Positions 32,510 through 40,881 of a DNA stretch of 48,034 bases are shown here, in pieces. Where the stretch lies: the NCBI GenBank assembly GCA_902500755.1, contig CABVRV010000021.1, positions 1 through 48,034 of the forward strand, given 5' to 3'. This stretch comes from an uncultured Nitrospira sp. (GTDB lineage: Bacteria; Nitrospirota; Nitrospiria; Nitrospirales; Nitrospiraceae). Below the pieces are notes generated by a model. It was not told where the DNA came from. It made no database searches and saw nothing but the letters and a program-made list of their open reading frames with translations. Position 1 is the stretch's first letter, and each line of letters opens with the position of its first letter. A program made the translations under genes and the position numbers.

Positions 32510-33939
32510 TGCTTCCTTTCTCGATCGTTCGTTGCGTTGCAGTGCTGGTGCTCAGCGCCGTTTTGACCTCCTGTGCCATGGGCCCGGACTACAAAAGACC
32601 TCAGACCGACACGGAGGATCGCTTTCGCATGGCGGAAGGTCCGTCGGATCTGCCGTCGATAGCCAATCTGGCATGGTGGGATCTCTTGCGCGATGAGCAG
32701 CTGCAGCAGTTCATTCGCTCGGCCCTCGAGGAAAATAAGGATCTGCAGCGCGCCGTCGCAACCGTCGATGAATTTCGAGCCAGGGCCCTGATCGCCCGAA
32801 CCGACTATTTGCCGCAGATCACGGCGGCCGCCAACGCGCCGGCCGGTCGCAGCGCCGTGTTCCTGTTTCCCGGCTTTGCCAGTCCGTTCAACTATTACTT
32901 GTTAGGTAACCTGTCGTGGGAGGTGGATCTGTGGGGGCGCATCCGACGAACCAACGAAGCCGCGCGCGCCGATCTGTTGTCCAGGGAAGAGAACCGACGT
33001 GCCGTGACGATTCAGCTGGTCAGCGCAGTGGCTGAAGCTTATTTCAATCTTCTTCAATTCGATCTTCAACTCGACATTGCGGAGCGCACGCTCCAGTCGT
33101 GGGAAGAGTCGGTGCGGATTGCCCAGGCACGCCTGCGTCAAGGCATGACCTCGAAACTGGATGCGGATCAGTTCGAAGCAGAACGCGCCAATGCCGCAGC
33201 ACGCACGGCGGAACTCCATCGGCAGATGGTGCAAGCCGAGAATCACTTGAGCATCTTGCTGGGTCGCAAGCCTTTTGCTGTTGCGCGCGGACGTTCCTTG
33301 GACAAGCAGATCACTGCTCCCGATGTTCCAGCCGGTTTGCCCTCTGAGCTGTTGCAGCGACGGCCTGATTTGCTGGTCGCGGAGCAACAGTTGGCGGCGG
33401 TCACCGCCCGTATCGGAGCCGCCAAGGCCGAACGATTCCCCAGAATCACGTTGACCGGGTTGGCCGGCCTGGCTCATCCCGAATTATCCTTGATCTTCAC
33501 CGACGCGTCCTCCTTCGGCGTGTTCGGCGCCGGCCTCGCCGCGCCGCTGTTGAACGCCCAAATCCTGGGCTTTCAACAAGAAGCGGTGCAAGCTCAGAGC
33601 AAACAAGCGTTGGCGCAGTACCAGCAAGCGGTGTTGACGGCGTTTCGCGAAGTCGAGGATGCGCTCATTGCCGTTCAGACGGCGCGCCTCCAGAGCGACT
33701 CCCAGCAGCAACAGGTCATGGCGCTGCAATCGGCGCTCAAACTGGCGGAGCTTCGCTATAAGGGAGGCCTGGCCAACTATCTTGATGTCCTGGTGGCACG
33801 ACGCAGTCTGTTCGACGCGGAGCTGGCATTGGCCAGTACACGGCGGCTTCAGCTGGCGTCGGTCGTCCAACTCTACAAAGCATTGGGAGGTGGATGGTCG
33901 CCGGACATGCAATCAGCCGAAGTCAGCAAGAAAGGGTAA
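32509..33939 (+). CDS. Outer-membrane efflux lipoprotein, OprM/NodT family
   Basis: A TolC-like outer membrane factor of 476 residues. The signal peptide ends in a lipobox (LTSCAMGPDYKRP), and the MGPDYKRP motif after the Cys is the NodT/OprM hallmark. Two repeated OEP domains follow with long helices, including LRDEQLQQFIRSALEENKDL early and ALAQYQQAVLTAFREVEDAL in the second half. ATG 32509 overlaps the pump stop (TGATG); the TTG at 32506 is less likely. With the adaptor and permease it completes a tripartite pump across both membranes, which shows that the host is diderm. Confidence 0.95.
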   Translation: MLPFSIVRCVAVLVLSAVLTSCAMGPDYKRPQTDTEDRFRMAEGPSDLPSIANLAWWDLLRDEQLQQFIRSALEENKDLQRAVATVDEFRARALIARTDYLPQITAAANAPAGRSAVFLFPGFASPFNYYLLGNLSWEVDLWGRIRRTNEAARADLLSREENRRAVTIQLVSAVAEAYFNLLQFDLQLDIAERTLQSWEESVRIAQARLRQGMTSKLDADQFEAERANAAARTAELHRQMVQAENHLSILLGRKPFAVARGRSLDKQITAPDVPAGLPSELLQRRPDLLVAEQQLAAVTARIGAAKAERFPRITLTGLAGLAHPELSLIFTDASSFGVFGAGLAAPLLNAQILGFQQEAVQAQSKQALAQYQQAVLTAFREVEDALIAVQTARLQSDSQQQQVMALQSALKLAELRYKGGLANYLDVLVARRSLFDAELALASTRRLQLASVVQLYKALGGGWSPDMQSAEVSKKG

Positions 33940-33944
33940 GGACC

Positions 33945-34538
33945 ATGGAAAAGCCGGCCCAAACAGAATTTCCGATCCATGACTTGCTCGCTCGTCGATG
34001 GAGCCCTCGCGCGTTTGATGAACGGCTGGTGGCGCCCGATACACTGCGGACGCTTTTCGAGGCGGCCCGCTGGGCGCCGTCATCGAGCAACGAGCAGCCG
34101 TGGCGTTTTATTGTGGCGACAAAAGATCACGAAACAGACTGGAATCGACTGTTCGATTGTCTGGCCGAAGGAAACCAAAAATGGGTGGTCCTGGCGCCGG
34201 TGCTGATCCTGTCGGTTGCCAGCATGAATTTCGAGGACGACGGTAAACCAAATCGACACGCGTTGCACGATACGGGATTGGCGACGGAGAATCTCGTCCT
34301 GCAAGCGACGGCGAGCGGGTTGGTCGCCCATCAGATGGCGGGTTTTGATCTAGAGAAGGCGCGTGCCGATCTCCTCATCCCATCAGGCTATGAGCCGGCG
34401 GCGATGATCGCGATCGGGTATCCAGGCGATGCGGCCATCCTTCCAGAACGGCTGCGAGAGCGGGAGTTACGGCCACGGAGTCGTCGTCCGATTGGAGAAT
34501 GGACATTTAGGGGACAGTGGGGAACCCGAATTCCATAG
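33945..34538 (+). CDS. Nitroreductase family protein
   Basis: A 197-residue flavin-dependent nitroreductase-fold protein. FMN-binding residues are visible in RRWSPRAFDER, AARWAPSSSNEQPWRF and GLATENLVLQATASGL, followed by AAMIAIGYPGD. Members reduce nitroaromatics, quinones or flavins with NAD(P)H; the substrate here is unknown. The gene begins 5 bases after the outer-membrane factor gene with GGGTAAGGACC before ATG 33945, so it is probably the last gene of the efflux operon, suggesting that modification and export of toxic aromatics are linked. Confidence 0.92.
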   Translation: MEKPAQTEFPIHDLLARRWSPRAFDERLVAPDTLRTLFEAARWAPSSSNEQPWRFIVATKDHETDWNRLFDCLAEGNQKWVVLAPVLILSVASMNFEDDGKPNRHALHDTGLATENLVLQATASGLVAHQMAGFDLEKARADLLIPSGYEPAAMIAIGYPGDAAILPERLRERELRPRSRRPIGEWTFRGQWGTRIP

Positions 34539-34571
34539 CGTGGTGATGGTTTAAGCAGGGGAGTTGAGCCA

Positions 34572-35303
34572 ATGAAGCTATTGAGCGGAAAAGTGGCGAT
34601 TGTGACCGGGGCTTCGAGTGGAATCGGTCGAGCCATTGCCGAACGAATCGCGGAGGAAGGTGCCATTGTGGTGGTGAATTATTCAAACAGTTCCGAGAAA
34701 GCCCAACAGGTGGTCGTGGGAATCCAAGCGAAAGGCGGCAAGGCCTTGGCGGTTCAAGCCGATATGAGTCGCGTGGCGGATGCGCGTCGTCTTGTGACTG
34801 ATACGGTGAAGCAATTCAACCGGCTGGATATTCTGGTCAACAATGCGGGCAGATTCATGCCAAAACCGCTTGAGGAGACCACGGAAGAGGACTTTGATGG
34901 CGTGATTGCCTTACATGCCAAGGGGCCATACTTCGCCATGCAAGAGGCGGCCAGAGTGTTGAAAGATGGTGGGCGTATCGTGAATATCTCGACCGGAGGA
35001 ACACATCTGAGTTTTCCGGGAGCCACGGCCTATCTCGGTAGCAAGGCGGCGCTCGAGCAATATACCAAGGGTCTGGCTCAGGAACTGGCTCCCAAGGGGG
35101 TCACAGTCAATAGCGTTTCACCGGGGTTCACTGAAACAGGGATGATGACGGACGAGTATCGACAGATCGGTATCCAGCTGTCGCCGATGAAGCGGCTTGG
35201 AGTTCCGAAGGATATAGCCGATGTTGTGGCGTTCATCGTCAGCGAGGATGCGCGGTGGCTGACGGGGCAGACGATCCAAGTCGGAGGCGGTATCGTTATG
35301 TAG
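34572..35303 (+). CDS. SDR family oxidoreductase, FabG-like
   Basis: A classical SDR of 243 residues with a complete motif set: TGASSGIG cofactor loop, NNAG (LVNNAGRF), catalytic Ser in VNISTGGT, YLGSK (YxxxK) and PGFTETGM. The basic residues after the second strand (NYSNSSEKA lacks Arg; Asn-Ser-rich) leave cofactor choice open, though NADPH is common in this group. Substrate unknown. It lies 33 bases after the nitroreductase gene; a perfect stem-loop begins at its stop codon. Confidence 0.92.
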   Translation: MKLLSGKVAIVTGASSGIGRAIAERIAEEGAIVVVNYSNSSEKAQQVVVGIQAKGGKALAVQADMSRVADARRLVTDTVKQFNRLDILVNNAGRFMPKPLEETTEEDFDGVIALHAKGPYFAMQEAARVLKDGGRIVNISTGGTHLSFPGATAYLGSKAALEQYTKGLAQELAPKGVTVNSVSPGFTETGMMTDEYRQIGIQLSPMKRLGVPKDIADVVAFIVSEDARWLTGQTIQVGGGIVM

Positions 35304-35322
35304 CTCGATCGGGTGATCGAGC
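35303..35322 (+). terminator. Perfect 8-bp stem-loop at the end of the SDR gene
   Basis: GCTCGATC and GATCGAGC form a perfect 8-bp stem with a GGGT loop, beginning at the last base of the SDR stop codon. No T-run follows. The next gene starts 16 bases downstream, so it could limit readthrough or separate transcript parts, or be a palindromic binding site. Confidence 0.45.
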
Positions 35323-35338
35323 GGACCCCGCTGAACCG

Positions 35339-35980
35339 ATGCACGACGTATGCTCTGATCCCATGGACCATCTCGCGACGGTGGATCCGGTCTTGCGTCG
35401 GTTGATCGAGCAGATCGGCCCGTGCTCTCTGAAGCCGAAAGTGCGCCGATCGCCGTTTGAATCCCTCGCCCGAGCCATCGCCTACCAACAACTCCATGAT
35501 AAGGCGGCGGAAAGCATCCTCAAGCGGTTCACTGCGCTCTTCCCCGGACGGCGATTTCCACGCCCTGACGAACTCTTGACCATGAATATCCGATCGATCA
35601 GGAAAGCCGGCTTCTCTCGAACGAAGATCATGGCGCTCCGTGATCTGGCTTCGAAGACGCTCGACGGTACGGTACCGACGAACCGCGTTATCAAAGGGCT
35701 TGAAGATAAGACGATTATCGAGCGGCTTACCGCGGTACGTGGCATCGGACGTTGGACGGTGGAGATGTTACTGATCTTTCAGCTGGGCCGTCCGGATGTG
35801 CTTCCGGTCGATGATTTTGGTGTGCGGAACGGCTTTCGGATCGCCTACGGACGCCGCTCGATGCCGACGCCCAAGCAGCTGTTACGATATGGACAACGGT
35901 GGCGTCCCTATCGAACCGTCGCTTCCTGGTATCTGTGGCGGGCAGCTGATCGGAACAAGCAGGCGATGAAGGTCCTATAA
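35339..35980 (+). CDS. DNA-3-methyladenine glycosylase, AlkA-type HhH-GPD
   Basis: A 213-residue base-excision repair glycosylase that removes alkylated purines. The helix-hairpin-helix reads LTAVRGIGRWTVEMLL and is followed by LPVDDFGVRNG, where the second Asp is the catalytic residue as in AlkA. The ARAIAYQQLHDKAA segment is also typical. It lacks the N-terminal TATA-like domain of E. coli AlkA, as do many bacterial versions. The start may be ATG 35339 or 35363. Its stop overlaps the next start (TAATG), so it is coupled to the ferredoxin/MBL gene. Confidence 0.9.
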   Translation: MHDVCSDPMDHLATVDPVLRRLIEQIGPCSLKPKVRRSPFESLARAIAYQQLHDKAAESILKRFTALFPGRRFPRPDELLTMNIRSIRKAGFSRTKIMALRDLASKTLDGTVPTNRVIKGLEDKTIIERLTAVRGIGRWTVEMLLIFQLGRPDVLPVDDFGVRNGFRIAYGRRSMPTPKQLLRYGQRWRPYRTVASWYLWRAADRNKQAMKVL

Positions 35981-36855
35981 TGGCTGATCGAACGAAGCGT
36001 CTTGATTCCAACGTGCCGGGAAACTTTTACGTGGATGCGACCTGCATCAACTGCGATACGTGTCGGCAACTGGCACCGCTGAGCTTCGAAGAGATCGGTG
36101 ACTATTCGGCGGTCAGCTATCAGCCGGTGGATGAGCACCAGACTCATCAGGCCTACCAGGCGTTGCTTGCCTGTCCAGTCGGGTCCATCGGTACGGAGCA
36201 CAGTGACAAGTCACAGCTGCACAAAGCGATGGAAAGCTTCCCGCTTCCGCTCGAAGGGGGCGTGAGTTATTGTGGCTTCAATTCCGAGAAATCATTCGGT
36301 GCGAACAGTTTCTTCATCGAACATCCGGATGGTAATTGGCTGATCGACTCGCCGCGCTACATCAAACATCTGGTCGAAGCCTTTGAACAGCGTGGCGGCA
36401 TCGCCCATATCTTTCTCACGCATGAAGACGACGTGGCCGATGCGGATAAATATGCCGCGCATTTTGGAGCGAAGCGGATCATTCATCGGGAGGATGCAGC
36501 TGCCGTCCCTGGCGCAGAATGGGTCGTCGATGGAGAAGAGACGATCCAGGTCGGTTCCCAGTTCCACGTCATCCCAGTCCCAGGTCACACCGCCGGCAGT
36601 ATGGCCTTGCTCTATCAAGAGCGATTTCTCTTCACCGGCGATCACCTCTGGTGGGATCCCCATACCAAGTCGTTGGAAGCTCCAACCCGCCTGGTCTGGA
36701 AACGATGGACGCTGATTGAGTCCATCCGGAAACTCCTCGACTATCGCTTCGAATGGGTGCTGGCTGGACACGGAGATCGGGTGCAGCTTCCCTCAGCTGA
36801 CCTGCGCGCGCATCTCCTGGCATTGGTCGAGCGTCGTGAAAAGAGGAGTAGCTAG
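35980..36855 (+). CDS. Ferredoxin domain fused to MBL-fold hydrolase
   Basis: A 291-residue fusion. Residues about 14-75 are a single-cluster ferredoxin: C22, C25, C28 and C65 in CINCDTCRQLAP and ACPVGSIG. Residues about 95-285 are a metallo-beta-lactamase fold in which the usual HxHxDH is replaced by H148-E-D-D-V-A-D (THEDDVADADKY), with H203 in PGHTAGS and D221 in TGDHLWW retained. As I recall, the replacement is shared by relatives with the same fusion, so it is likely a family trait. The function is unknown; a redox-linked hydrolase or oxidoreductase is possible. ATG overlaps the AlkA stop. Confidence 0.9.
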   Translation: MADRTKRLDSNVPGNFYVDATCINCDTCRQLAPLSFEEIGDYSAVSYQPVDEHQTHQAYQALLACPVGSIGTEHSDKSQLHKAMESFPLPLEGGVSYCGFNSEKSFGANSFFIEHPDGNWLIDSPRYIKHLVEAFEQRGGIAHIFLTHEDDVADADKYAAHFGAKRIIHREDAAAVPGAEWVVDGEETIQVGSQFHVIPVPGHTAGSMALLYQERFLFTGDHLWWDPHTKSLEAPTRLVWKRWTLIESIRKLLDYRFEWVLAGHGDRVQLPSADLRAHLLALVERREKRSS

Positions 36856-36863
36856 CGGCAGAG

Positions 36864-38498
36864 ATGCTGACGGGAATCCTCCACTGGTTCGATCGTAACA
36901 TTCTTTCTCTCGGCCGTGAGATGCGGTTCTCCTACCTGCCGCCGCTCATGGTCTACGTGGCCTACGGTATCTCAGGCCTCACCGGTATCGTCGGCACGTT
37001 TTTCGTCAAAGACTATCTCGGTCTCTCGGCATCATTTCTGGCGGCCCTCGGATTCTGGGCCGGCATTCCCTGGGCGCTCAAAATGCCGATCGGCCATACG
37101 GTTGATCTCTTGTGGCGATGGAAGAGCTGGCTCGTCGGATTGGGGGCCGGACTGTTGACCATCAGTCTCGGCATCATGGCGCTGTTGATCGGCAGCCGCG
37201 AGACGATGACCGCCATCTTGCCGGCAGAAGTGTGGTACATCCTCAGCGTATTGCTCGCTCCGATCGGGTATGTCGTTCAAGACGCTGTAGCCGACGCGAT
37301 GACGGTCGAGGCGGTTCCCCGCGTCGATGATCAAGGCCGACCTTTCGATGACCAGACACGTAAGCTGATGCACACGACCATGCAGACACTCGGTCGTGTT
37401 GCGATTGTCGGCGGTGGGATTGCTGTTGCACTGGTCAATGTCTATATCTTCAGCGGAACAGAGGGTATGCCACAAGCTGACCTCGTTCGGCTCTACAAGC
37501 AGATCTATCTGCTGGCCATGGGGATTCCCGTCGTGTCGGTGTTGGGTGTCGGACTGGCCTGGTGGCTGAAATGCCAACAGAGGCGTCGACTTGTTCAGGA
37601 AGGGTTCTCGTTTGAGCAAGCCCGCCAAATGGTGGAAGTGCGGGATGCAGAAGACGAGCCGACAAGACCCAATTGGTGGATTCTCGGTGGAAGCGTGGCC
37701 TTTGTCCTGTTCACATTAACGGTCGGATTAGGCGGATTCCCATACCGTGAGGAGATCGTATTCACCGGCTCCATGACTATCGTGTTGTTTTTGATGTCGA
37801 GACTGGTTCAAGAACTTGAGCCAGATAAGCGGCTGACCTTGGTGGGCACTGCGGCGGTCGTCTTTGCGTTGCGAGCCATTCCTGGCCCCGGTCCTGGTTC
37901 GACCTGGTGGATGATCGACGACTTAAAATTCGATCAGCAGTTCCTTTCAGTGCTGTCCTTGATCGGTGGCGTGTTGGCCTTAGTCGGCATGTTTGTCTTT
38001 CGTCGCTTTATGGCCGAACGCTCGATCATGTACGTGGTTGGGTTTTTGACCATCGTTGGGACGATTCTTTCTCTTCCGATCGTGGGAATGTACTACGGGC
38101 TGCACGAATGGACGGCAAGGATGACCGGCGGAGTCGTCGATGCCAGGTTTATTGCTATGATCGATACGGCACTGGAATCACCCCTCGTGCAGATCTCTAT
38201 GATTCCGATGCTCGCCTGGATTGCAAACTCCGCCCCGGCCAATCTGAAAGCCACCTTCTTTGCCGTGATGGCCTCGTTTACCAACCTCGCACTTTCCCTT
38301 AGTCAGCTTGGTACCAAGTATCTAAATCAAATCTTTGTCGTAACGAGGGAAGTAAAAGACCAAGCCACCGGCACCATCCAAACCCCAGCCGACTACAGCC
38401 AGTTGGGAGATCTCCTCATCACGCAATTGGTGATCGGGCTGGCCCTTCCCTTCTCTGCCATCCTGTTCGCGAGGCTTACCAAATTTAAAAGCGCGTGA
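36864..38498 (+). CDS. BT1/folate-biopterin-type MFS transporter
   Basis: A 544-residue integral membrane protein with about 12 transmembrane helices and a cytosolic loop near 245-280 (QRRRLVQEGFSFEQARQMVE). The opening SYLPPLMVYVAYGISGLTGI and the segment FWAGIPWALKMPIGHTVDL resemble the BT1 family, known for folate/pterin uptake in protozoa and cyanobacteria. The substrate in bacteria is not established. It starts 8 bases after the MBL gene, so it is in the same operon with AlkA and the ferredoxin-MBL protein. A different MFS subfamily is possible. Confidence 0.8.
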   Translation: MLTGILHWFDRNILSLGREMRFSYLPPLMVYVAYGISGLTGIVGTFFVKDYLGLSASFLAALGFWAGIPWALKMPIGHTVDLLWRWKSWLVGLGAGLLTISLGIMALLIGSRETMTAILPAEVWYILSVLLAPIGYVVQDAVADAMTVEAVPRVDDQGRPFDDQTRKLMHTTMQTLGRVAIVGGGIAVALVNVYIFSGTEGMPQADLVRLYKQIYLLAMGIPVVSVLGVGLAWWLKCQQRRRLVQEGFSFEQARQMVEVRDAEDEPTRPNWWILGGSVAFVLFTLTVGLGGFPYREEIVFTGSMTIVLFLMSRLVQELEPDKRLTLVGTAAVVFALRAIPGPGPGSTWWMIDDLKFDQQFLSVLSLIGGVLALVGMFVFRRFMAERSIMYVVGFLTIVGTILSLPIVGMYYGLHEWTARMTGGVVDARFIAMIDTALESPLVQISMIPMLAWIANSAPANLKATFFAVMASFTNLALSLSQLGTKYLNQIFVVTREVKDQATGTIQTPADYSQLGDLLITQLVIGLALPFSAILFARLTKFKSA

Positions 38499-38598
38499 TA
38501 TATGGCAGGGCAGCAGCATGGCCAACGGTCTGTGTTTTGATTGACAGATTCGAATTTGCAGATCTATCAAGAGCAAGTTCACGTTGTCAGAGGACTTT

Positions 38599-38846
38599 AT
38601 GGCTGTTGTCAAAGTAAAACTTGTTACCAAGTGACGCTTCCACTGCAAGTTCGGTCCAAAGCTGGGGTGGCAGTCGGAGACCTCTTCGAGGCCAAGGTCG
38701 AAGAGTGAACGATCACTCTGGTTCCGAAGCGTCTGATTGACCGCGAGTTGGCACTGGCACTTGGCGAAGTCAAACGTGGTCGTGTGAAGGGGCCATTTTC
38801 TACTGCAAAGGCGACCATCCGTGCACTCCGCCGTCGGACTGCATGA
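38599..38846 (+). pseudogene. Broken AbrB/MazE-type antitoxin gene
   Basis: The original product can be rebuilt as MAVVKVK, then after a 1-base shift YQVTLPLQVRSKAGVAVGDLF and EAKVEE, then TGA where a Gly codon is expected, then TITLVPKRLIDRELALAL and VKRGRVKGPFSTAKATIRAL, ending at TGA 38844-38846. The VTLP-x-R-KAGV-GD-E pattern is the swapped-hairpin AbrB fold, and the GRVKGPF tail is typical of antitoxins of this type. With one frameshift and one nonsense codon it cannot make full-length antitoxin. Its stop overlaps the toxin start (ATGA). Confidence 0.85.
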
Positions 38847-39086
38847 CGGCGTCCTTCACTCTATGTTTTCGTAAACAATATCAACGGTTGTCCTTAGAGC
38901 GCCAAGCCAAGTTCGACAAGCAGTTGGTTTCCTCCTGTCGAACTTGCGACCTCCTTCGCTACGGACCAAAAAGTATGATGAGACGAATGACATTTGGCAA
39001 GCGCGTGTGGATGACGGTCACCGGTTTACTTCCAGATCGACGGCGACATGTATATCCTCTTGTCGATCATTCCTCATCCCAAGTAA
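38843..39086 (+). pseudogene. Broken RelE/ParE-fold toxin gene
   Basis: The frame from ATG 38843 reads FRKQYQRLSLERQAKFDKQL, then needs a shift to read FLLSNLRPPSLRTKKYDE and NDIWQARVDDGHRF, then a second shift to read YFQIDGDMYILLSIIPHPK before TAA 39084-39086. This is the compact beta-sheet of RelE-superfamily mRNA interferases or type II toxins. Two frameshifts, together with the broken antitoxin, show that the whole module has decayed. The open frame continuing to 39142 is out of frame with the toxin and not coding. Confidence 0.85.
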
Positions 39087-39093
39087 GTGAAGC

Positions 39094-39648
39094 TCAATCG
39101 AACTCTAGGGACAAGCTTGGGCTACCTGTTGGTTCTGGATAATACAATAAGCCACTCTCAGTTCTGGCGAAAGGTGTGAGCTGGTGTTGGTCTGCTTTCG
39201 TTTCCGACATGATGTGTCTGACTTGCCAGTCTCTGGTCAGTAAAGCATCGGCGATAAGGGAGCGATGGCACCTCCAGGGGACCGCTTCCGCGCACATGAT
39301 AGCTGCCTTCTTGTGTCTGCCATACGCCATAAGCTCCTCTAGCGCTTTGCGAAACTGTTCTGTGTGCATGTAATCGGCGTAGCCGCGAAAGCTCGGGTTT
39401 CGCCAGCCCATGTTGATGGAATCTTTCCTGGGCTTTCTTAATCCACCGAGACCACCTGAATGCTGATAGGTGATAGCCTCATCGGCCAAGCTGTTTGTCA
39501 ATTCGTCAGTATTGTATTGCGGGTTGTGTCGTGAGCGAGGAACAATCCTCACATCGACAAGCCGCTGAATGCGATGCGCTTTCAGCAGCGAGATGAATTC
39601 ATCGATCGGTCTCGTTGAGTGGCCGATGGTCCAAAGAACATCAGGCAT
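39094..39648 (-). CDS. DUF488 domain protein
   Basis: A 184-residue protein of the DUF488 family, recognised by the start VLWTIGHSTRPIDEFISLLK, the segment LVDVRIVPRSRHNPQYN and the C-terminal cysteine motif MCAEAVPWRCHRSLIAD. The paired Cys and His suggest metal or nucleic-acid binding, but the function of the family is unknown. It lies 6 bases downstream of the TfoX-like gene on the same strand and is therefore likely cotranscribed with it. It converges with the dead toxin gene. Confidence 0.9.
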   Translation of the reverse strand: MPDVLWTIGHSTRPIDEFISLLKAHRIQRLVDVRIVPRSRHNPQYNTDELTNSLADEAITYQHSGGLGGLRKPRKDSINMGWRNPSFRGYADYMHTEQFRKALEELMAYGRHKKAAIMCAEAVPWRCHRSLIADALLTRDWQVRHIMSETKADQHQLTPFARTESGLLYYPEPTGSPSLSLEFD

Positions 39649-39654
39649 AACACC

Positions 39655-39960
39655 TCACGTATCCACCGATTGTGAGGCCCACTCGGTCAAGGCTTCCGCA
39701 TCTTCGATCACATCGATCGGGACCTCATAGAAGGATTTCAGCGTCTGTTTGGCATTCGGTCGAAACGGCTTCATGCCATGTTCCTTGTAACGATGCACAG
39801 TAGCCGTCGTGACTTTGAAGTAGAGACGGCCTTTGTGAATGATGCCAAAAATGATGGCTCGATGATAGAGGCCATACCCGCCGAACATGGCGCGTGCGGT
39901 CACATCAGGTAGATCGGCCAGCTGATCCAACACGAAGTCCTTAAATGAGCCCTGCTTCAT
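39655..39960 (-). CDS. TfoX/Sxy N-terminal domain protein
   Basis: A 101-residue protein matching the TfoX N-terminal domain: DFVLDQLADLPDVTARAMFGGYGLYH, then IFGIIHKGRLYFKV. The full TfoX of Proteobacteria has a second domain and activates competence genes with CRP; stand-alone N-domain proteins such as this one are widespread and of unknown function. ATG 39960 matches the usual family start; the frame is open up to 39999 but no better start is seen. Upstream gene order places it first in a two-gene unit with DUF488. Confidence 0.85.
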   Translation of the reverse strand: MKQGSFKDFVLDQLADLPDVTARAMFGGYGLYHRAIIFGIIHKGRLYFKVTTATVHRYKEHGMKPFRPNAKQTLKSFYEVPIDVIEDAEALTEWASQSVDT

Positions 39961-40206
39961 TACTCGGAACGATATAATCCCCTGTATCTTTTCCTGCAAG
40001 TGACAGAGAAAAAAAGATTCACCCGCAATGTTGTTCGTAATAAATGTTATGAGGTACGCATAATGTATTGATAAATAATAGAAGAAATATCAAAGCGTTA
40101 AAAATTTCCAAGGTCAACCGGTGTACGGCCTTGATTTTTGGTCTAAAGATTGCCTCGTTATGTCCAAGGCTGGGGGATTCTTGACTTCTAAAGTGGAGGT
40201 GATGCC

Positions 40207-40881
40207 GTGAAAATAGCGCGTCTACTCTTGTGTTGGATAATCGGGGTGATCTTTCTGGGGTGTGAACACATGGCAGAACACGGTGTCGGAAACGCTGTAA
40301 ACCTCGATCCCAATGACCCTCGTCCCGTTCTTCGTATTTCAATAGATGACGGGGATGAGATCGATCTGCTTCGACAACAACTCAAGGTCGAGCCCATCTA
40401 TGTCAAAGACGGGCAACTCTATCTCTCTGAGACCAAAGGGATTCGTGAAAAACTGGATGAATTGGGATATCGCCCAATACAAATGACACCACTCGATGTC
40501 TATGAGCGTGTCGTCAGAATTGAAAGACGAGGTGCTGAATCTGAAATGATACAGGTGGGCGTGGAGCTTATTAATCGAGAACCACACTACTGGATCGTAC
40601 GTGGAACGTTGGCGCAGTTGCGTGCACTTAAGCGACTCGGATATCAACTTGGCACGCTAGGGCCAAATGAACCAGCTCCGAGAGAGGTCCGCATTGTTGT
40701 CCCAACAACGAAGGATGTCCAGCAAGTCAACCAGTTGCATGTCGATATTTATAGTGTGGAAGAAACCAAATTGGGTATCATCATTTATGGGGGAGCATTC
40801 GATGCTCAAATCGATGAATTGAAAGCGCATCAGTATGTGGTGGAGCGCATGCCTGTTACCAAACAAGAGGTGAAGCCATGA
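40207..40881 (+). CDS. Lipoprotein with three propeptide-like repeats
   Basis: A 224-residue lipoprotein (lipobox IFLGC, C19). After a 20-residue linker it consists of three copies of a module of about 55 residues: 41-95, 102-153 and 161-216. Each starts with a V/LRI strand, has a central hydrophobic helix-strand part, then a helix ending in LDELGY, LKRLGY or LKAHQY and closes with (M/L)xP. Modules of this shape occur, as I recall, in N-terminal regions of secreted zinc carboxypeptidases and other proteases. GTG is the start, since GGAGGTGA precedes it and the overlapping ATG at 40202 meets TGA. It overlaps the carboxypeptidase start by 4 bases (ATGA). Probable role: chaperone, inhibitor or membrane tether of the peptidase; inference only. 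Confidence 0.8.
   Translation: MKIARLLLCWIIGVIFLGCEHMAEHGVGNAVNLDPNDPRPVLRISIDDGDEIDLLRQQLKVEPIYVKDGQLYLSETKGIREKLDELGYRPIQMTPLDVYERVVRIERRGAESEMIQVGVELINREPHYWIVRGTLAQLRALKRLGYQLGTLGPNEPAPREVRIVVPTTKDVQQVNQLHVDIYSVEETKLGIIIYGGAFDAQIDELKAHQYVVERMPVTKQEVKP

Noticed and set aside
40019-40342. Minus-strand frame across the promoter and start of the repeat lipoprotein gene
   Set aside because: Half of it overlaps the real gene in antisense and the rest is AT-rich promoter sequence.
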